Source of the DNA: Nitrospirota bacterium
Lineage (GTDB): Bacteria > Nitrospirota > Thermodesulfovibrionia > Thermodesulfovibrionales > Magnetobacteriaceae
Assembly: GCA_015233615.1 (NCBI GenBank)
Contig: JADFXJ010000003.1
Location: 32,378 to 69,546, forward strand
Reading direction: 5' to 3'
DNA: 37,169 nt
Below are positions 24,345-32,577 of the stretch, one piece after another. A program made the position numbers and the translations under genes. The notes under the pieces are model-generated. The model ran no database searches. It had not been told where the DNA came from and worked only from the letters and a program-made list of their open reading frames with translations. The number at the start of each line of letters is the position of its first letter. Positions within the stretch are counted from its first letter, which is position 1.

Positions 24345-25874
24345 ATGGAAAACGAACAACCGCAAGAAGCAAAAAAAAAGGTTACCGATGCGCAAGATGA
24401 AATAAAAGACTTAATATTGGGATTACGTGAGATGAGAAGCACTAAAGCTATGCTCGCTTCGGAAAAGAGCAAGCTGGAGTCACTTAGGAAGAAATTGCCC
24501 GAAGCGATACCCGATACGCGTTACAGCCAATCGGAAACTGATGAGCCGGAGGCCCCTGCTGCGACACCTGAAGAGAAATTGCCCGAAGCGATACCAGATA
24601 CCCATTATAGCCAATCGGAAACGGAGGAGCCGGGGGCTCCTGCGGCACCCCCTGAATATAAATTGTCCGAAGCGTTTCCCGATAAGTCTGCTGACCAATT
24701 TGCCCGCAAAATCGAACAATCGACTGAGTTTATCGACGAGAAAGATACATCTATATCCAGGGTGAGCGATAGTACGCTTCAGAAAACCGAGGAGCTATTG
24801 AAGACTATGTCGGAGCGGCTTCGTTCGTACATAGACGAGTCGGTTGCTCCCCGCCTCGATAAGGGTGTGCCAAATGGCGGGAATATGGGTACAAATAGTC
24901 TTGCTTTGGAGTTCTCCGAGCTTAAAGAGGCTATATTGGGTTTAAAGTCCGGCCTGGAAACTTTAAAGGAAAATCAAACGGTTGAACTTGACGAAAAGCT
25001 GCGCGGACAGACGGGAAATATTGCGAATCGTTTCGACAAGATAGAGACCTTCATATCCGATACGAACGCCGGTATGCTTCAGCAGACCGAAGAGCGGCTG
25101 ACTGCAGCATCGGAACGACTTCGTTCATACGTCGAAGAGTCATTGGCTCCCCGCCTCGATACGGGTACGCGCGAGACATTAAACGCCGGCTTAAAGATTC
25201 TCGATTCGAGGTTTTCCGGGTTAAGCCCGGAGTTGGCCGCGCTTAACGCCGGCCTATCCGGTCTGAGCACCGGTCTGGCCGGGTTGAAGTCCGATATCGG
25301 AGTTTTAAAGGAAAGACCGGTGGATATGTCGGTGGAAAAGCTACAGGGGTTCTTCGATAAACTCGAGCTCAGGCTCGGTAAGATAGAAACGTTAATGGAC
25401 AAGAGTAACGAATCCATTAAGAGACAATCCGATGAGCGATTAAAGGGTTTTGAAGAGCGTATAGAAGGGCATATCGTGAGGAACTACGATAGAATTCTCT
25501 CCCGGGTTGAATCAGCCTTGTCGGAAAGGATGGAAATTGGCCTCAAAAGCGTTGCCGAGGAGATTTCTTCCATGAAAGACGTGTTAATCAATACGGGGAA
25601 TAAGTTTACATCGCCTGTAAACGAATCGACTGTGAAAGAATTAAGAGGCTTGTCCGTTAAACTGGACAGCCTCGATGACAGTCTCTCCGCGTTATCCGGT
25701 GAGACTACGGAGGCGATAAAGAGCCTTGTCAACGATATCGGCAAAGTTGAGCAAACCACGGAAAGCATTTCCAGCAGGCTGGACGAAGAGGTGAAGCACA
25801 CGATCATGGCTGACATGGTTTCCCTCAAAGAAGGCATAATCGAAATAATTCGTTTTCTCATGGCTACCAAATGA
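24345..25874 (+). CDS. Long coiled-coil protein with internal duplications
   Basis: Function not recognised. The 509-residue protein is predicted mostly helical and charged, without signal peptide or membrane segment. Residues about 50-110 hold a duplicated proline/glutamate linker (KLPEAIPDTRYSQSETDEPE and KLPEAIPDTHYSQSETEEPG). Two copies of a helical motif, TLQKTEELLKTMSERLRSYI and MLQQTEERLTAASERLRSYV, each end APRLD plus Lys or Thr. The C-terminal third has heptad-like segments (ELRGLSVKLDSLDDSLSAL). It may be a scaffold or a chemoreceptor-like or filament-like protein. GAGGTG lies 6 nt before the ATG. Its stop codon begins the 19-bp tandem array at 25872. Confidence 0.65.
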   Translation: MENEQPQEAKKKVTDAQDEIKDLILGLREMRSTKAMLASEKSKLESLRKKLPEAIPDTRYSQSETDEPEAPAATPEEKLPEAIPDTHYSQSETEEPGAPAAPPEYKLSEAFPDKSADQFARKIEQSTEFIDEKDTSISRVSDSTLQKTEELLKTMSERLRSYIDESVAPRLDKGVPNGGNMGTNSLALEFSELKEAILGLKSGLETLKENQTVELDEKLRGQTGNIANRFDKIETFISDTNAGMLQQTEERLTAASERLRSYVEESLAPRLDTGTRETLNAGLKILDSRFSGLSPELAALNAGLSGLSTGLAGLKSDIGVLKERPVDMSVEKLQGFFDKLELRLGKIETLMDKSNESIKRQSDERLKGFEERIEGHIVRNYDRILSRVESALSERMEIGLKSVAEEISSMKDVLINTGNKFTSPVNESTVKELRGLSVKLDSLDDSLSALSGETTEAIKSLVNDIGKVEQTTESISSRLDEEVKHTIMADMVSLKEGIIEIIRFLMATK

Positions 25875-25948
25875 AGGCAGCGACCTCCGCCTAAGGCTGC
25901 GATTTCCGGCTGAGGCAGCGGCTCCCGGCTGAGGCAGCGATTCCTGGA
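25872..25948 (+). repeat. Four tandem units of 19-20 bp starting at the stop codon
   Basis: Units begin at 25872, 25892, 25911 and 25930 with TGAAGGCAGCG, TAAGGCTGCG, TGAGGCAGCG and TGAGGCAGCG; another TGA starts at 25949. The first unit begins exactly at the TGA stop of the coiled-coil gene, and every unit begins with TGA or TAA. The period is 20 then 19, so the stops are not all in one frame. Confidence 0.85.
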
Positions 25949-25974
25949 TGAGTGATGCCGGCATGCAGCTTAAC

Positions 25975-26017
25975 CACTGTATGCAAACATAAACGATGTA
26001 TGCATACAGTGTATAAT
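25975..26017 (+). promoter_or_regulatory. Perfect 11-bp inverted repeat next to TATAAT
   Basis: CACTGTATGCA (25975-25985) pairs with TGCATACAGTG (26001-26011); TATAAT follows at 26012-26017. The layout looks like an operator overlapping a promoter reading to the right, but no matching -35 and no convincing downstream gene were found. Confidence 0.4.
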
Positions 26018-26270
26018 CGCGGCATGTACGGCTCTTTCAGCCCCGCTTACATAAACAACGTCGTGATATGCACTGCCTCAGATTACCACTATCCCCGATT
26101 TCGAAACCGGCGCCATAATAGGAAAACCCCTTGGTGGTGCCTTGATAGGGGCGGGTCCTGGGGCCCTGCCCCTTTCCGTCATTCCGGCTTGGTCGGGAGA
26201 GGGAGCCCTTTTATCTTTAATCTTTGGCTTTTGGCTTACCCATTATCCCATCTTCCTTACGCATTTCTCC

Positions 26271-26300
26271 GCACCATGGTATTAACAATTACCATGGTGC
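26271..26300. repeat. Perfect 11-bp inverted repeat (possible bidirectional terminator)
   Basis: GCACCATGGTA (26271-26281) and TACCATGGTGC (26290-26300) flank an 8-nt loop TTAACAAT. It lies 24 nt beyond the stop of the minus-strand gene ending at 26324. The T-runs that would mark an intrinsic terminator are weak on both strands. Confidence 0.5.
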
Positions 26301-26323
26301 GTTTGTTAAAGGGAAACGTATCG

Positions 26324-28216
26324 TCAACATCTCCTGCCGTTGCAACCGTGAGGAGCAGAGTTCATCGCATGGCCCTGAGGCGCGGCAAAAGAGCGGTACT
26401 GAGGTGCGGCAAAACTCATCGATGATTGATGCTGAAACCCGCCCTGGTGGTAACGTTGCGTTGCTCTGGGCGTGTAGAAGCCTGTTGACGCCTGGCTTTG
26501 TGATGCTGCGCGCGTGTTTTGGTGGAAACGCTGGGTTGCACCTGGCGTATAGAAACCAGTTGATGCCCGGCTCTGTGGGGCAGCGTGTGTGTTCTGGTGG
26601 AAACGTTGAGATGCTCTGGGCGTGTTGAATCCCGTTGACGCCTGGCTTTGAGATGCACGTTGAGACATACGTTGCTGCATGGAATTTCCCGCAATATTGG
26701 CTTGCCTTGTCTGGGTCGCGAATGGGCGGGCTTGACTTGCAAATGAGCTAGCTTGCCCATGAGGCCCAATCGTTGAAGTCTGACCCGTGTTTATCCCCCT
26801 ACTGCCAGGATTTATACCCCACAATGACCTGCCAGAGGACATCGCGCTTCTGGTTACCGTAGACACCGACGCAAGTCTCGATGGAGGTAACGCGGAATTC
26901 GGTATGTTCCTTATAGACGGCATGCGTGCTGCTATAGCCCTGGCGCTAGTGATGTTGGGCCTTCCGAAACTTACGTTTTGCGTAGTTAAGGCATTCCTTC
27001 CCATCAAAGCCTGTAGTTGGGTTGGGTTAGGTGCGGAGGGTCTATAGTTTCCGCTGTTGAAACTGGCCATCGCCACGGTTGTAAATCCTGCTCTGGCGTA
27101 GAAGTTTCTGTATCCATAAGCTACGGTGCCGAAATTCACGCCTACACTGGCAATATTGACGCTGCCAGGGCCGAAGTAACCATAGCCGTAATACACGTCT
27201 GAAGGCCCCAGGGGAAACCACCCGACAAATGCAGGAGTGTTTACCCAGCCGACAAAGCCCGGCCCCCAGGCCACCGAGACGGCCAAAGGTGGAATCCAGC
27301 CCCATCCGAACGCAACATCGTACGCCCATCTCCCGTAATGATACGGCATCCAACCCCACGGTTCGTAAGAGATCCACACGTAGTCGCCCCCTATCCAGGC
27401 CCACCTTCCATCCCTGTAGGGCGTCCATCCCACTGAGACTGTGGGCGTCCATACCTCACCATAGTGGGTGGTATGAACCCATCTTCCATATCGGCTCAGA
27501 CTTGGAGCACAGGCTCTAAGTTTATCCGCAACATAACTCTCTCCGTAGGCAGATAGAGCTAACGTTGCGTCCCTTTCGAGATTCCAGACCTCCCACTCGC
27601 TAAGCGAGCCGCGAGCGGATTTAACCGCAGTAAGTGTATGTCTACCGGTTTTATCCTCGGTGAAAACCTTGCCTCGCGTGACTTTCACGTCCGTCACGCC
27701 CGTCTCCCCGGCATTCATCATGAAAACCGACGAATAATTCGAGCGCACGACGATTGTCGGGGTCGATATTTCAAGCGAGTAGGCTTCGTAAGGCTTGGAA
27801 TAAACATATATCTTACCTGCATGTAAGGATATACGCGAGTCTTTGCCCTCTATGTCACTAATGTCCACGGAGGTATTGGAGTCAAGCCTTACGTATGCTC
27901 CATCCGGGAGCTGCAGCTCGAGCCGTCCCCCATTTGGCACCCATAGAGAGTCTCCTTTTAGTATAGGAGTATTAACGGCTGCCGGCAACCATTTGTCTCC
28001 TCCCTGACCCTTAATCTGGACGTATCCCTGCAGGAAACTTATGTGTCCCGGCCCTAGTGAAGGATCTAAGTTCGCCGGTTCCTTAGAGGCAGTTGCTTGT
28101 GGCAGTCCCTGAGGTGCGGCTATTTGTGGCGGTCCAACTGAGTCAGCATTGACGTTTATCGACGTTAACAGCAGAAATGCTGTAATTGTTAACAAGCTTT
28201 TATTTTTCATTGTCAT
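26324..28216 (-). CDS. Secreted FecR-domain protein with WxPY repeats and low-complexity tail
   Basis: The start at 28216 (MTMKNKS) is chosen because AGGAGG lies 8 nt upstream, and the paralogue at 30719 has the same spacing. A Sec signal peptide (LLTITAFLLLTSINVNA) is followed by a FecR-like domain (HISFLQGYVQIKGQGGDKWL, LKGDSLWVPNGGRLELQLPD). A DUF6600-type region follows with aromatic repeats (GWTPYRDGRWAWIGGDYVW, PWGWMPYHYGRWAYD, AFGWGWIPP, FVGWFPLGPSD). The Gln/Ser/His-rich tail has repeats such as SQASTGFYTPRATQR. The protein is probably periplasmic or outer-surface. Function unknown; FecR domains of this type are common in secreted proteins of several Gram-negative groups. Confidence 0.85.
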   Translation of the reverse strand: MTMKNKSLLTITAFLLLTSINVNADSVGPPQIAAPQGLPQATASKEPANLDPSLGPGHISFLQGYVQIKGQGGDKWLPAAVNTPILKGDSLWVPNGGRLELQLPDGAYVRLDSNTSVDISDIEGKDSRISLHAGKIYVYSKPYEAYSLEISTPTIVVRSNYSSVFMMNAGETGVTDVKVTRGKVFTEDKTGRHTLTAVKSARGSLSEWEVWNLERDATLALSAYGESYVADKLRACAPSLSRYGRWVHTTHYGEVWTPTVSVGWTPYRDGRWAWIGGDYVWISYEPWGWMPYHYGRWAYDVAFGWGWIPPLAVSVAWGPGFVGWVNTPAFVGWFPLGPSDVYYGYGYFGPGSVNIASVGVNFGTVAYGYRNFYARAGFTTVAMASFNSGNYRPSAPNPTQLQALMGRNALTTQNVSFGRPNITSARAIAARMPSIRNIPNSALPPSRLASVSTVTRSAMSSGRSLWGINPGSRGINTGQTSTIGPHGQASSFASQARPFATQTRQANIAGNSMQQRMSQRASQSQASTGFNTPRASQRFHQNTHAAPQSRASTGFYTPGATQRFHQNTRAASQSQASTGFYTPRATQRYHQGGFQHQSSMSFAAPQYRSFAAPQGHAMNSAPHGCNGRRC

Positions 28217-28279
28217 CGCGAACACCTCCTTAGATTTAGGTGTAGAGAATTCCCCTTTATGGAGAGTTCCTATTCTTTT

Positions 28280-28308
28280 ATTTTACACCCGCTTGAAACA
28301 CATTACAA
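28280..28308 (-). promoter_or_regulatory. Sigma-70-type promoter of the secreted FecR-type gene
   Basis: On the minus strand TTGTAA (plus 28308-28303) and TAAAAT (plus 28285-28280) are spaced by 17 nt, 64 nt before the ATG at 28216. The same boxes in the same surroundings precede the paralogue (30795-30824), which supports the call. Confidence 0.65.
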
Positions 28309-28634
28309 GAGTTATTATGTTCCCCAGCAGGGTAAATTTATTCTGATAGAAAAATAAGTTTTCACGGGAAGTTGCAATTATTTCCGGATATTTATTTGAG
28401 CATTGTATTATAGCGGTGGCCAGGCCCGCCAATCACCGCACCTCCTACGACGGCTTTTCGCAGTCCCTTCTTCAAGCGCCGCCATAAGTGTACCATTGCA
28501 GTACCAAATCATCCCCCCCGCCCCTTTTCAAGGGGAGCCTCAGGGGAAGGACTCTGTCCTTCCCCTTGAGAAACCCCAACCTGCAAGGGGAGTTCCCCTT
28601 GATTCCCCATTTACCGGATGTTTGCATACGTGCC
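28309..28634. repeat. Spacer with C/G-rich hairpin repeat downstream of the second secreted gene
   Basis: The spacer holds AGGGGAAGGAC (28542-28552) and GTCCTTCCCCT (28556-28566) around a 3-nt loop. Around it lie other inverted pieces (CCCCTTTTCAAGGGG at about 28521-28535, and AAGGGGAGTTCCCCTT at about 28585-28600). Such stem-rich CCCCTT/AAGGGG blocks are typical of dispersed repeats in bacterial genomes. It starts about 35 nt beyond the stop of the gene ending at 28635 and may also end its transcript, although no T-run follows. Confidence 0.6.
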
Positions 28635-30719
28635 TTAATGCGCCCTATGTCCTTGATGTCCTTGTGGCGCTTGAGGAGCTTGACGCCCTTGTGGTGCTTG
28701 AGGAGCTTGATGCTCTTGAGGCGCTTGATGGCCTTGAGGCGCTTGAGGAGCTTGACGCTCTTGATGCGCTTGATGGCCTTGAGGCGCTTGAGGAGCATAG
28801 GAACCTATCGACGGTTGATGCTGAGAAGCACTATTGTGATAACGCTGAGATGCTCCCTGGTTATAATGTTGAGATGCTCCGGGCGTGTTGTAACCAGTTG
28901 ACGCCTGGCCTTGAGAAGCACTATTGTGGTAGCGTTGGGATGCTCCCTGGTTATAATGTTGAGATGCTCCGGGCGTGTTGTAGCCAGTTGACGCATGGCC
29001 TCGTGAAGCACTATTGTAGTAGCGTTGGGATGCTCCCTGGTTATAATGCTGAGTTGCTTTTGGCGTGTTGAAGCCCATTGACGCCTGGCTGTGAGATGTA
29101 CGCTGGTTGATGGAATTTCCCGCGATATTGGCTTTCCTTGTCTGAGCCTGAGGCGTTAATGGGTGAGCTTGACTTGCCGATTGGCCCGCTTGTCCATGAG
29201 GCCCAATCGTTGGAGCATGACTCGTGTTTATCCCCCTATTGGCAGGATTGATACCCGACATTGAGTTGCCATGGGACATCGTGCTTCCTGACATCGTGCT
29301 GCCATGGGACATTCTGCTTCCCAACATTGCACTGCCATGGGACACCGGGCCTCTGGTCATCGGAGACACCGACGCATATCTCGACGGAGGTAACGCGGAA
29401 TGCGGTATGTTCCTTATAACCGGCATGCGGGCTGCCATCGCACCAGAGTTGCTGATGTTGGGCCTGCCGAAACGTACGTTTTGCGCCGTTAAGGCATTCC
29501 TTCCCGCAAAAGCCCGGAATGCGTTTGGGTTATGCGCGGAGGGTCTGTAGTTTCCGCTGTTGAAACTGACCACCGCCACGGTTGTCAAACCTGCTCTGGC
29601 GTAAAAGTTTCTGTATCTGTAATCCACGTTTCTGAAATTCACGCTTAAACTGGCAATATTGACGCTGCCGGGGCCGTAGTAACCATGGCCGTAATACACG
29701 TCTGCCGGCCCCAGGGGAAACCACGCGACGTATTCGGAAGTATTTACCCAGCCGACAAAGCCAGGCCCCCAGACCACCGAGGCGGCCACGGGTGGAATCC
29801 AACCCCATCCGAACGCGGCATCGTACGTCCATCTCCCGTAATGATACGGCATCCAGCCCCACGGTTCGTAAGAAATCCACACGTAGTCGTTCCCTATCCA
29901 GGCCCACTTGCCAACCCTGTAGGGAGACCACTCCACTCCCACCGACACCGTTGGTGTCCATACGTCACCATAGTGGTCAGTATGAACCCATCTTCCATAT
30001 TGGCCCAGGCCTGGGGCACAGGCCCTAAGTGTATCCGGAACATAACTCACCTCGGAGGCAGAAAGAGCTAACGTAGCGTTCCTTTCGAGATTCCAGGCCT
30101 CCCACTCGTTGAGCGAGTCGCGAGCGGACGTAACCGCAGTAAGTGTACGTCTACTGGTTTTATCTTCGGTGTAAACCTCGCCTCGCGTGACTTTTACGTT
30201 CGTCACGCCGGTTTGGTCAACGTTCATCATGAAGTCTGACGAATAGTCCGAGCGCACTGCTATTGTCGGGGTCGATATTTCGAGCGAGTAGGCTTCGTAA
30301 GGCCTGAAATATACGTATACCTTACCTGCAGCCAGGTATATTCCCGCGTCTTTGTCATTCATGGCTCTAATGTCCACATAAGTATTGGAGTCAACTCTTA
30401 CGTATACTCCACTTGGAAGCAGCAGTTCGAGCCTTCCCCCCTTTGGCACCCATAGAGAGTCTCCTTTTAAGACCGGGGTATTAACGGCTGCCGGAAACCA
30501 TTTGTCTCCTCCCTGGCTCCTTATCTGGACGTCTCCTTGCGTGAAGCTTATGTGCCCCGGCCCAAGTGAGGCATTTACGTTTGCAGGTTCCTGAGAGGCA
30601 GAGATGGATGGCGATTCCTGAGAAGCAGATACGTACGGCGGTTCCAGTGGGTCAGCATTGACATTTATTGACGTTAACAGCACAAATACTATAATTGCGA
30701 ACAAGCTTTTATATCTCAC
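28635..30719 (-). CDS. Secreted FecR-domain protein with WxPY repeats (paralogue, longer tail)
   Basis: A close paralogue of the product of 26324-28216. The start is GTG at 30719, with AGGAGG 8 nt upstream; the signal peptide is LFAIIVFVLLTSINVNA, cleaved before DPLEPP. The FecR-like part (GHISFTQGDVQIRSQGGDKW, LKGDSLWVPKGGRLELLLPS) and the aromatic region (WSPYRVGKWAWIGNDYVW, PWGWMPYHYGRWTYD) align closely with the neighbour. The tail is longer and more repetitive: Met/Ser/His units (MSHGSTMSGS), 30-residue units (STGYNTPGASQHYNQGASQR), then hexapeptide-like APQAPQGHQ repeats to the end. The two genes evidently arose by duplication including the promoter. Probably surface or matrix proteins. 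Confidence 0.85.
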   Translation of the reverse strand: MRYKSLFAIIVFVLLTSINVNADPLEPPYVSASQESPSISASQEPANVNASLGPGHISFTQGDVQIRSQGGDKWFPAAVNTPVLKGDSLWVPKGGRLELLLPSGVYVRVDSNTYVDIRAMNDKDAGIYLAAGKVYVYFRPYEAYSLEISTPTIAVRSDYSSDFMMNVDQTGVTNVKVTRGEVYTEDKTSRRTLTAVTSARDSLNEWEAWNLERNATLALSASEVSYVPDTLRACAPGLGQYGRWVHTDHYGDVWTPTVSVGVEWSPYRVGKWAWIGNDYVWISYEPWGWMPYHYGRWTYDAAFGWGWIPPVAASVVWGPGFVGWVNTSEYVAWFPLGPADVYYGHGYYGPGSVNIASLSVNFRNVDYRYRNFYARAGLTTVAVVSFNSGNYRPSAHNPNAFRAFAGRNALTAQNVRFGRPNISNSGAMAARMPVIRNIPHSALPPSRYASVSPMTRGPVSHGSAMLGSRMSHGSTMSGSTMSHGNSMSGINPANRGINTSHAPTIGPHGQAGQSASQAHPLTPQAQTRKANIAGNSINQRTSHSQASMGFNTPKATQHYNQGASQRYYNSASRGHASTGYNTPGASQHYNQGASQRYHNSASQGQASTGYNTPGASQHYNQGASQRYHNSASQHQPSIGSYAPQAPQGHQAHQERQAPQAPQGHQAPQEHQAPQAPQGRQAPQAPQGHQGHRAH

Positions 30720-30794
30720 TGTGAACACCTCCTGTGTTTGGATATAATTTTGGTGATGAGAATTCCACTTTATTTGGAGTTCCTCTATTCTTTT

Positions 30795-30824
30795 ATTTTA
30801 CACCCCGTTGGCAACACATTACAA
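30795..30824 (-). promoter_or_regulatory. Sigma-70-type promoter of the second secreted FecR-type gene
   Basis: On the minus strand TTGTAA (plus 30824-30819) and TAAAAT (plus 30800-30795) are spaced by 18 nt, 76 nt before the GTG at 30719. The region from the -35 box to the SD is similar in sequence to that before the paralogue (28216-28308), including TGTAATGTGTT and AAAAGAATAG. Confidence 0.65.
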
Positions 30825-30910
30825 CGGTTATTAAATTCACCGGTTATCAAGTTCACTAAACTCCGATATAGAAACGGCATGTATAATATTTAACGTCATT
30901 ATCGTCGGCA

Positions 30911-31801
30911 TCATTTCACCTTTGTATTACCGTCACTGCACTTTTGCGTGATTACGATATAGCCGGCCACTATTATGAGCACTCCACCGACAATCGACTT
31001 CATCTCCGGCGTCTCCTGCAAAAAGGCCATCCCTAAGGCTATGGCGCTTAAAGGCTCCGCATACCCCATGACGGCAGCCCTGTTGGCCTCAACACATTGA
31101 AGCCCCCTGTAATAAAGAAACGGCGCTACGGTAGAATATAGTGCCCCCATCCCGGCGAGCAGCCATAGTTTGTCCACCGGTACCTTTCCGGCAAAGGGCA
31201 TCAGCAACAGCACCACGAAGCAATTTTGAAGGAATACGATCACGTAAGGGTTAAAAGACTGTGCGAACTTCCTCACCGTAAGAATAATCGCCGCGTAAGC
31301 AACCCCGGACACGAGCCCGGCTATTATCCCCATGATGTTGGTATCCGTCTTATGGCCGCTTGTCAGCATACTACGGACGGTCTCTACCACGGAGACCTCA
31401 CTGAGCATCACCCATAGACCCACCGTTGAGAGCGCAACCGCTAATAGCGTGTAGCACGTTACCCTCTCTTTCAAAATCAACGGGGCCAGCACGGCCACTA
31501 TCACCGGAGCGATGTAGTGGGTGAAGACTGCGTTGGCTATGGTAGTGTTCTCGTAAGCGATAAAAAACGCCATAGTGTTCGTCAGTATAACCAGGCTGAG
31601 TAAGAATACTTTGGGAATCTCGTGCAAGGGTGGGAATCCGCTCCTCATCCGGGGGCTTAAAAACATGAACGACTGGTATACCACTGAAAAGAGGACGGAA
31701 TAAAAGATAAGGTCTACGGCACCAATCCGGGAAGACTTAATGATTATCCCCTGTGAACTCCATATCACCATGGATAATATTATGCAGAGGTATGGAAGCA
31801 A
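30911..31801 (-). CDS. EamA/DMT-family transporter
   Basis: A 296-residue integral membrane protein with about ten hydrophobic helices in two similar halves, the EamA (drug/metabolite transporter) pattern. The first half starts MLPYLCIILSMVIWSSQGII and contains NTTIANAVFTHYIAPVIVAV, a typical mid-half EamA stretch; the second half includes LQCVEANRAAVMGYAEPLSA, with the conserved Ala/Glu-Pro motif near helix 9. It could export amino acids or similar metabolites; the substrate is not predictable. It lies alone on the minus strand between the secreted-protein genes and coaD. Confidence 0.85.
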   Translation of the reverse strand: MLPYLCIILSMVIWSSQGIIIKSSRIGAVDLIFYSVLFSVVYQSFMFLSPRMRSGFPPLHEIPKVFLLSLVILTNTMAFFIAYENTTIANAVFTHYIAPVIVAVLAPLILKERVTCYTLLAVALSTVGLWVMLSEVSVVETVRSMLTSGHKTDTNIMGIIAGLVSGVAYAAIILTVRKFAQSFNPYVIVFLQNCFVVLLLMPFAGKVPVDKLWLLAGMGALYSTVAPFLYYRGLQCVEANRAAVMGYAEPLSAIALGMAFLQETPEMKSIVGGVLIIVAGYIVITQKCSDGNTKVK

Positions 31802-31869
31802 TTGTTATATGCCCTTTAGATTATATATGATGTATAGATGATATACGCCCTTAGATGGGCTGAGTGACG

Positions 31870-31945
31870 GACCCGGCAACCAAGCCCCGCAATAGGCCGC
31901 AACCGACAACGCGATAGGCTCGCAACCGGCCCGGCAACTGGCTCA
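31870..31945. repeat. Degenerate GC-rich tandem sequence at the end of coaD
   Basis: Units of roughly 11-12 bp (or about 23 bp in pairs) based on CCGGCAAC and CGCAATAGG recur from the coaD stop outward. The stop region GGCTGAG is mirrored by CTCAGCC about 75 nt further on, so the array could also fold. It is more decayed than the arrays after cinA and argJ. Confidence 0.5.
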
Positions 31946-32449
31946 GCCTTGCTTTTGCGGGAATTTTGCCATCAGTGCCTCCTCGACGACGGGCGGCACG
32001 AGCCCCTTTACAGAGCCGCCAAAGGAGGCTATTTCCTTAACTGCCGTTGACGTGAGAAAGGTGTACTCCTCCGATGGCATCTTGAAGATGGTGTCTACCT
32101 GCTGGTTTAACCGCCTGTTGAGGAGGGCCATCTGCAATTCGTACTCGAAATCGGACACGGCCCTAAGGCCGCGAATGAGCACTACGCTACCCTTCATTTG
32201 GGCATAGTCGACTATGAGGCCGTCGAAGCTGTCTATTTCAATATCTTGCAGATCTATGTCCTCATGGTCGTTTAACGACGCCCGAATGAGTTCTTTCCGC
32301 TCCGTGACCGAGAAGAGGGGCACCTTCTTGGGATTAGTGGCAATGGCTATTATAATTTTGTCGAATAGCCGCTTACTTCTAAGGACTATATCGAGGTGGC
32401 CATTAGTAAAAGGGTCAAATGTTCCGGGATATATTGCAAATCTTTCCAT
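31943..32449 (-). CDS. coaD: Phosphopantetheine adenylyltransferase
   Basis: CoaD transfers AMP from ATP to 4'-phosphopantetheine, the penultimate step of CoA synthesis. The 168-residue product has the family length. It shows the nucleotidyltransferase site GTFDPFTNGHLD (9-20, with Thr10 and His18), RGLRAVSDFEYELQMALLNR in the middle and LTSTAVKEIASFGG near the end. It follows rsmD on the same strand, a conserved bacterial pair. The stop codon lies at the start of a decayed tandem array. Confidence 0.95.
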   Translation of the reverse strand: MERFAIYPGTFDPFTNGHLDIVLRSKRLFDKIIIAIATNPKKVPLFSVTERKELIRASLNDHEDIDLQDIEIDSFDGLIVDYAQMKGSVVLIRGLRAVSDFEYELQMALLNRRLNQQVDTIFKMPSEEYTFLTSTAVKEIASFGGSVKGLVPPVVEEALMAKFPQKQG

Positions 32450-32517
32450 CGTTACGATACTCGACTAACATTATACACAAAAATACATCAAAAGGCCAAA
32501 AAATTCTTGTAAAAGAC

Positions 32518-32546
32518 GAGATTGCTTCGCTACGCTGGCAATGACA
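32518..32546. repeat. Dispersed CATTGC..GAAGCAAT-type repeat
   Basis: On the minus strand TGTCATTGCCAGCGTAGCGA is followed by AGCAATCTC. This is the widely spread intergenic repeat whose translation gives peptides like CHCQRSEAIS. It sits in the 128-nt spacer between rsmD and coaD. Its GCGTAGCG core with flanking CATTGC/GCAAT ends is partly palindromic. Confidence 0.7.
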
Positions 32547-32577
32547 TTTTTTTATATCGAGAATTGGGTGCGGGAAA

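Larger units (their letters stand above)
25949..26323. other. Convergent spacer with two long inverted repeats and no clear gene
   Basis: Between two convergent genes. Contains the inverted repeats at 25975-26011 and 26271-26300. One plus-strand frame at about 26096-26190 reads ETGAIIGKPLGGALIGAGPG, Gly-rich like a glycine-zipper segment, but has no start with an SD and a different frame follows; it may be the remains of a small membrane protein. Confidence 0.35.

Noticed and set aside
25952-26425. 157-codon plus-strand frame between the coiled-coil gene and the secreted-protein gene
   Set aside because: Cys/Arg-rich composition, no SD and overlap with the tail of the minus-strand gene; the Gly-rich trace lies in another frame.
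28472-28798. Frames over the CCCCTT/AAGGGG block and the APQ-repeat tail
   Set aside because: Translations of hairpin repeats and of the antisense of the secreted protein's repeat tail.
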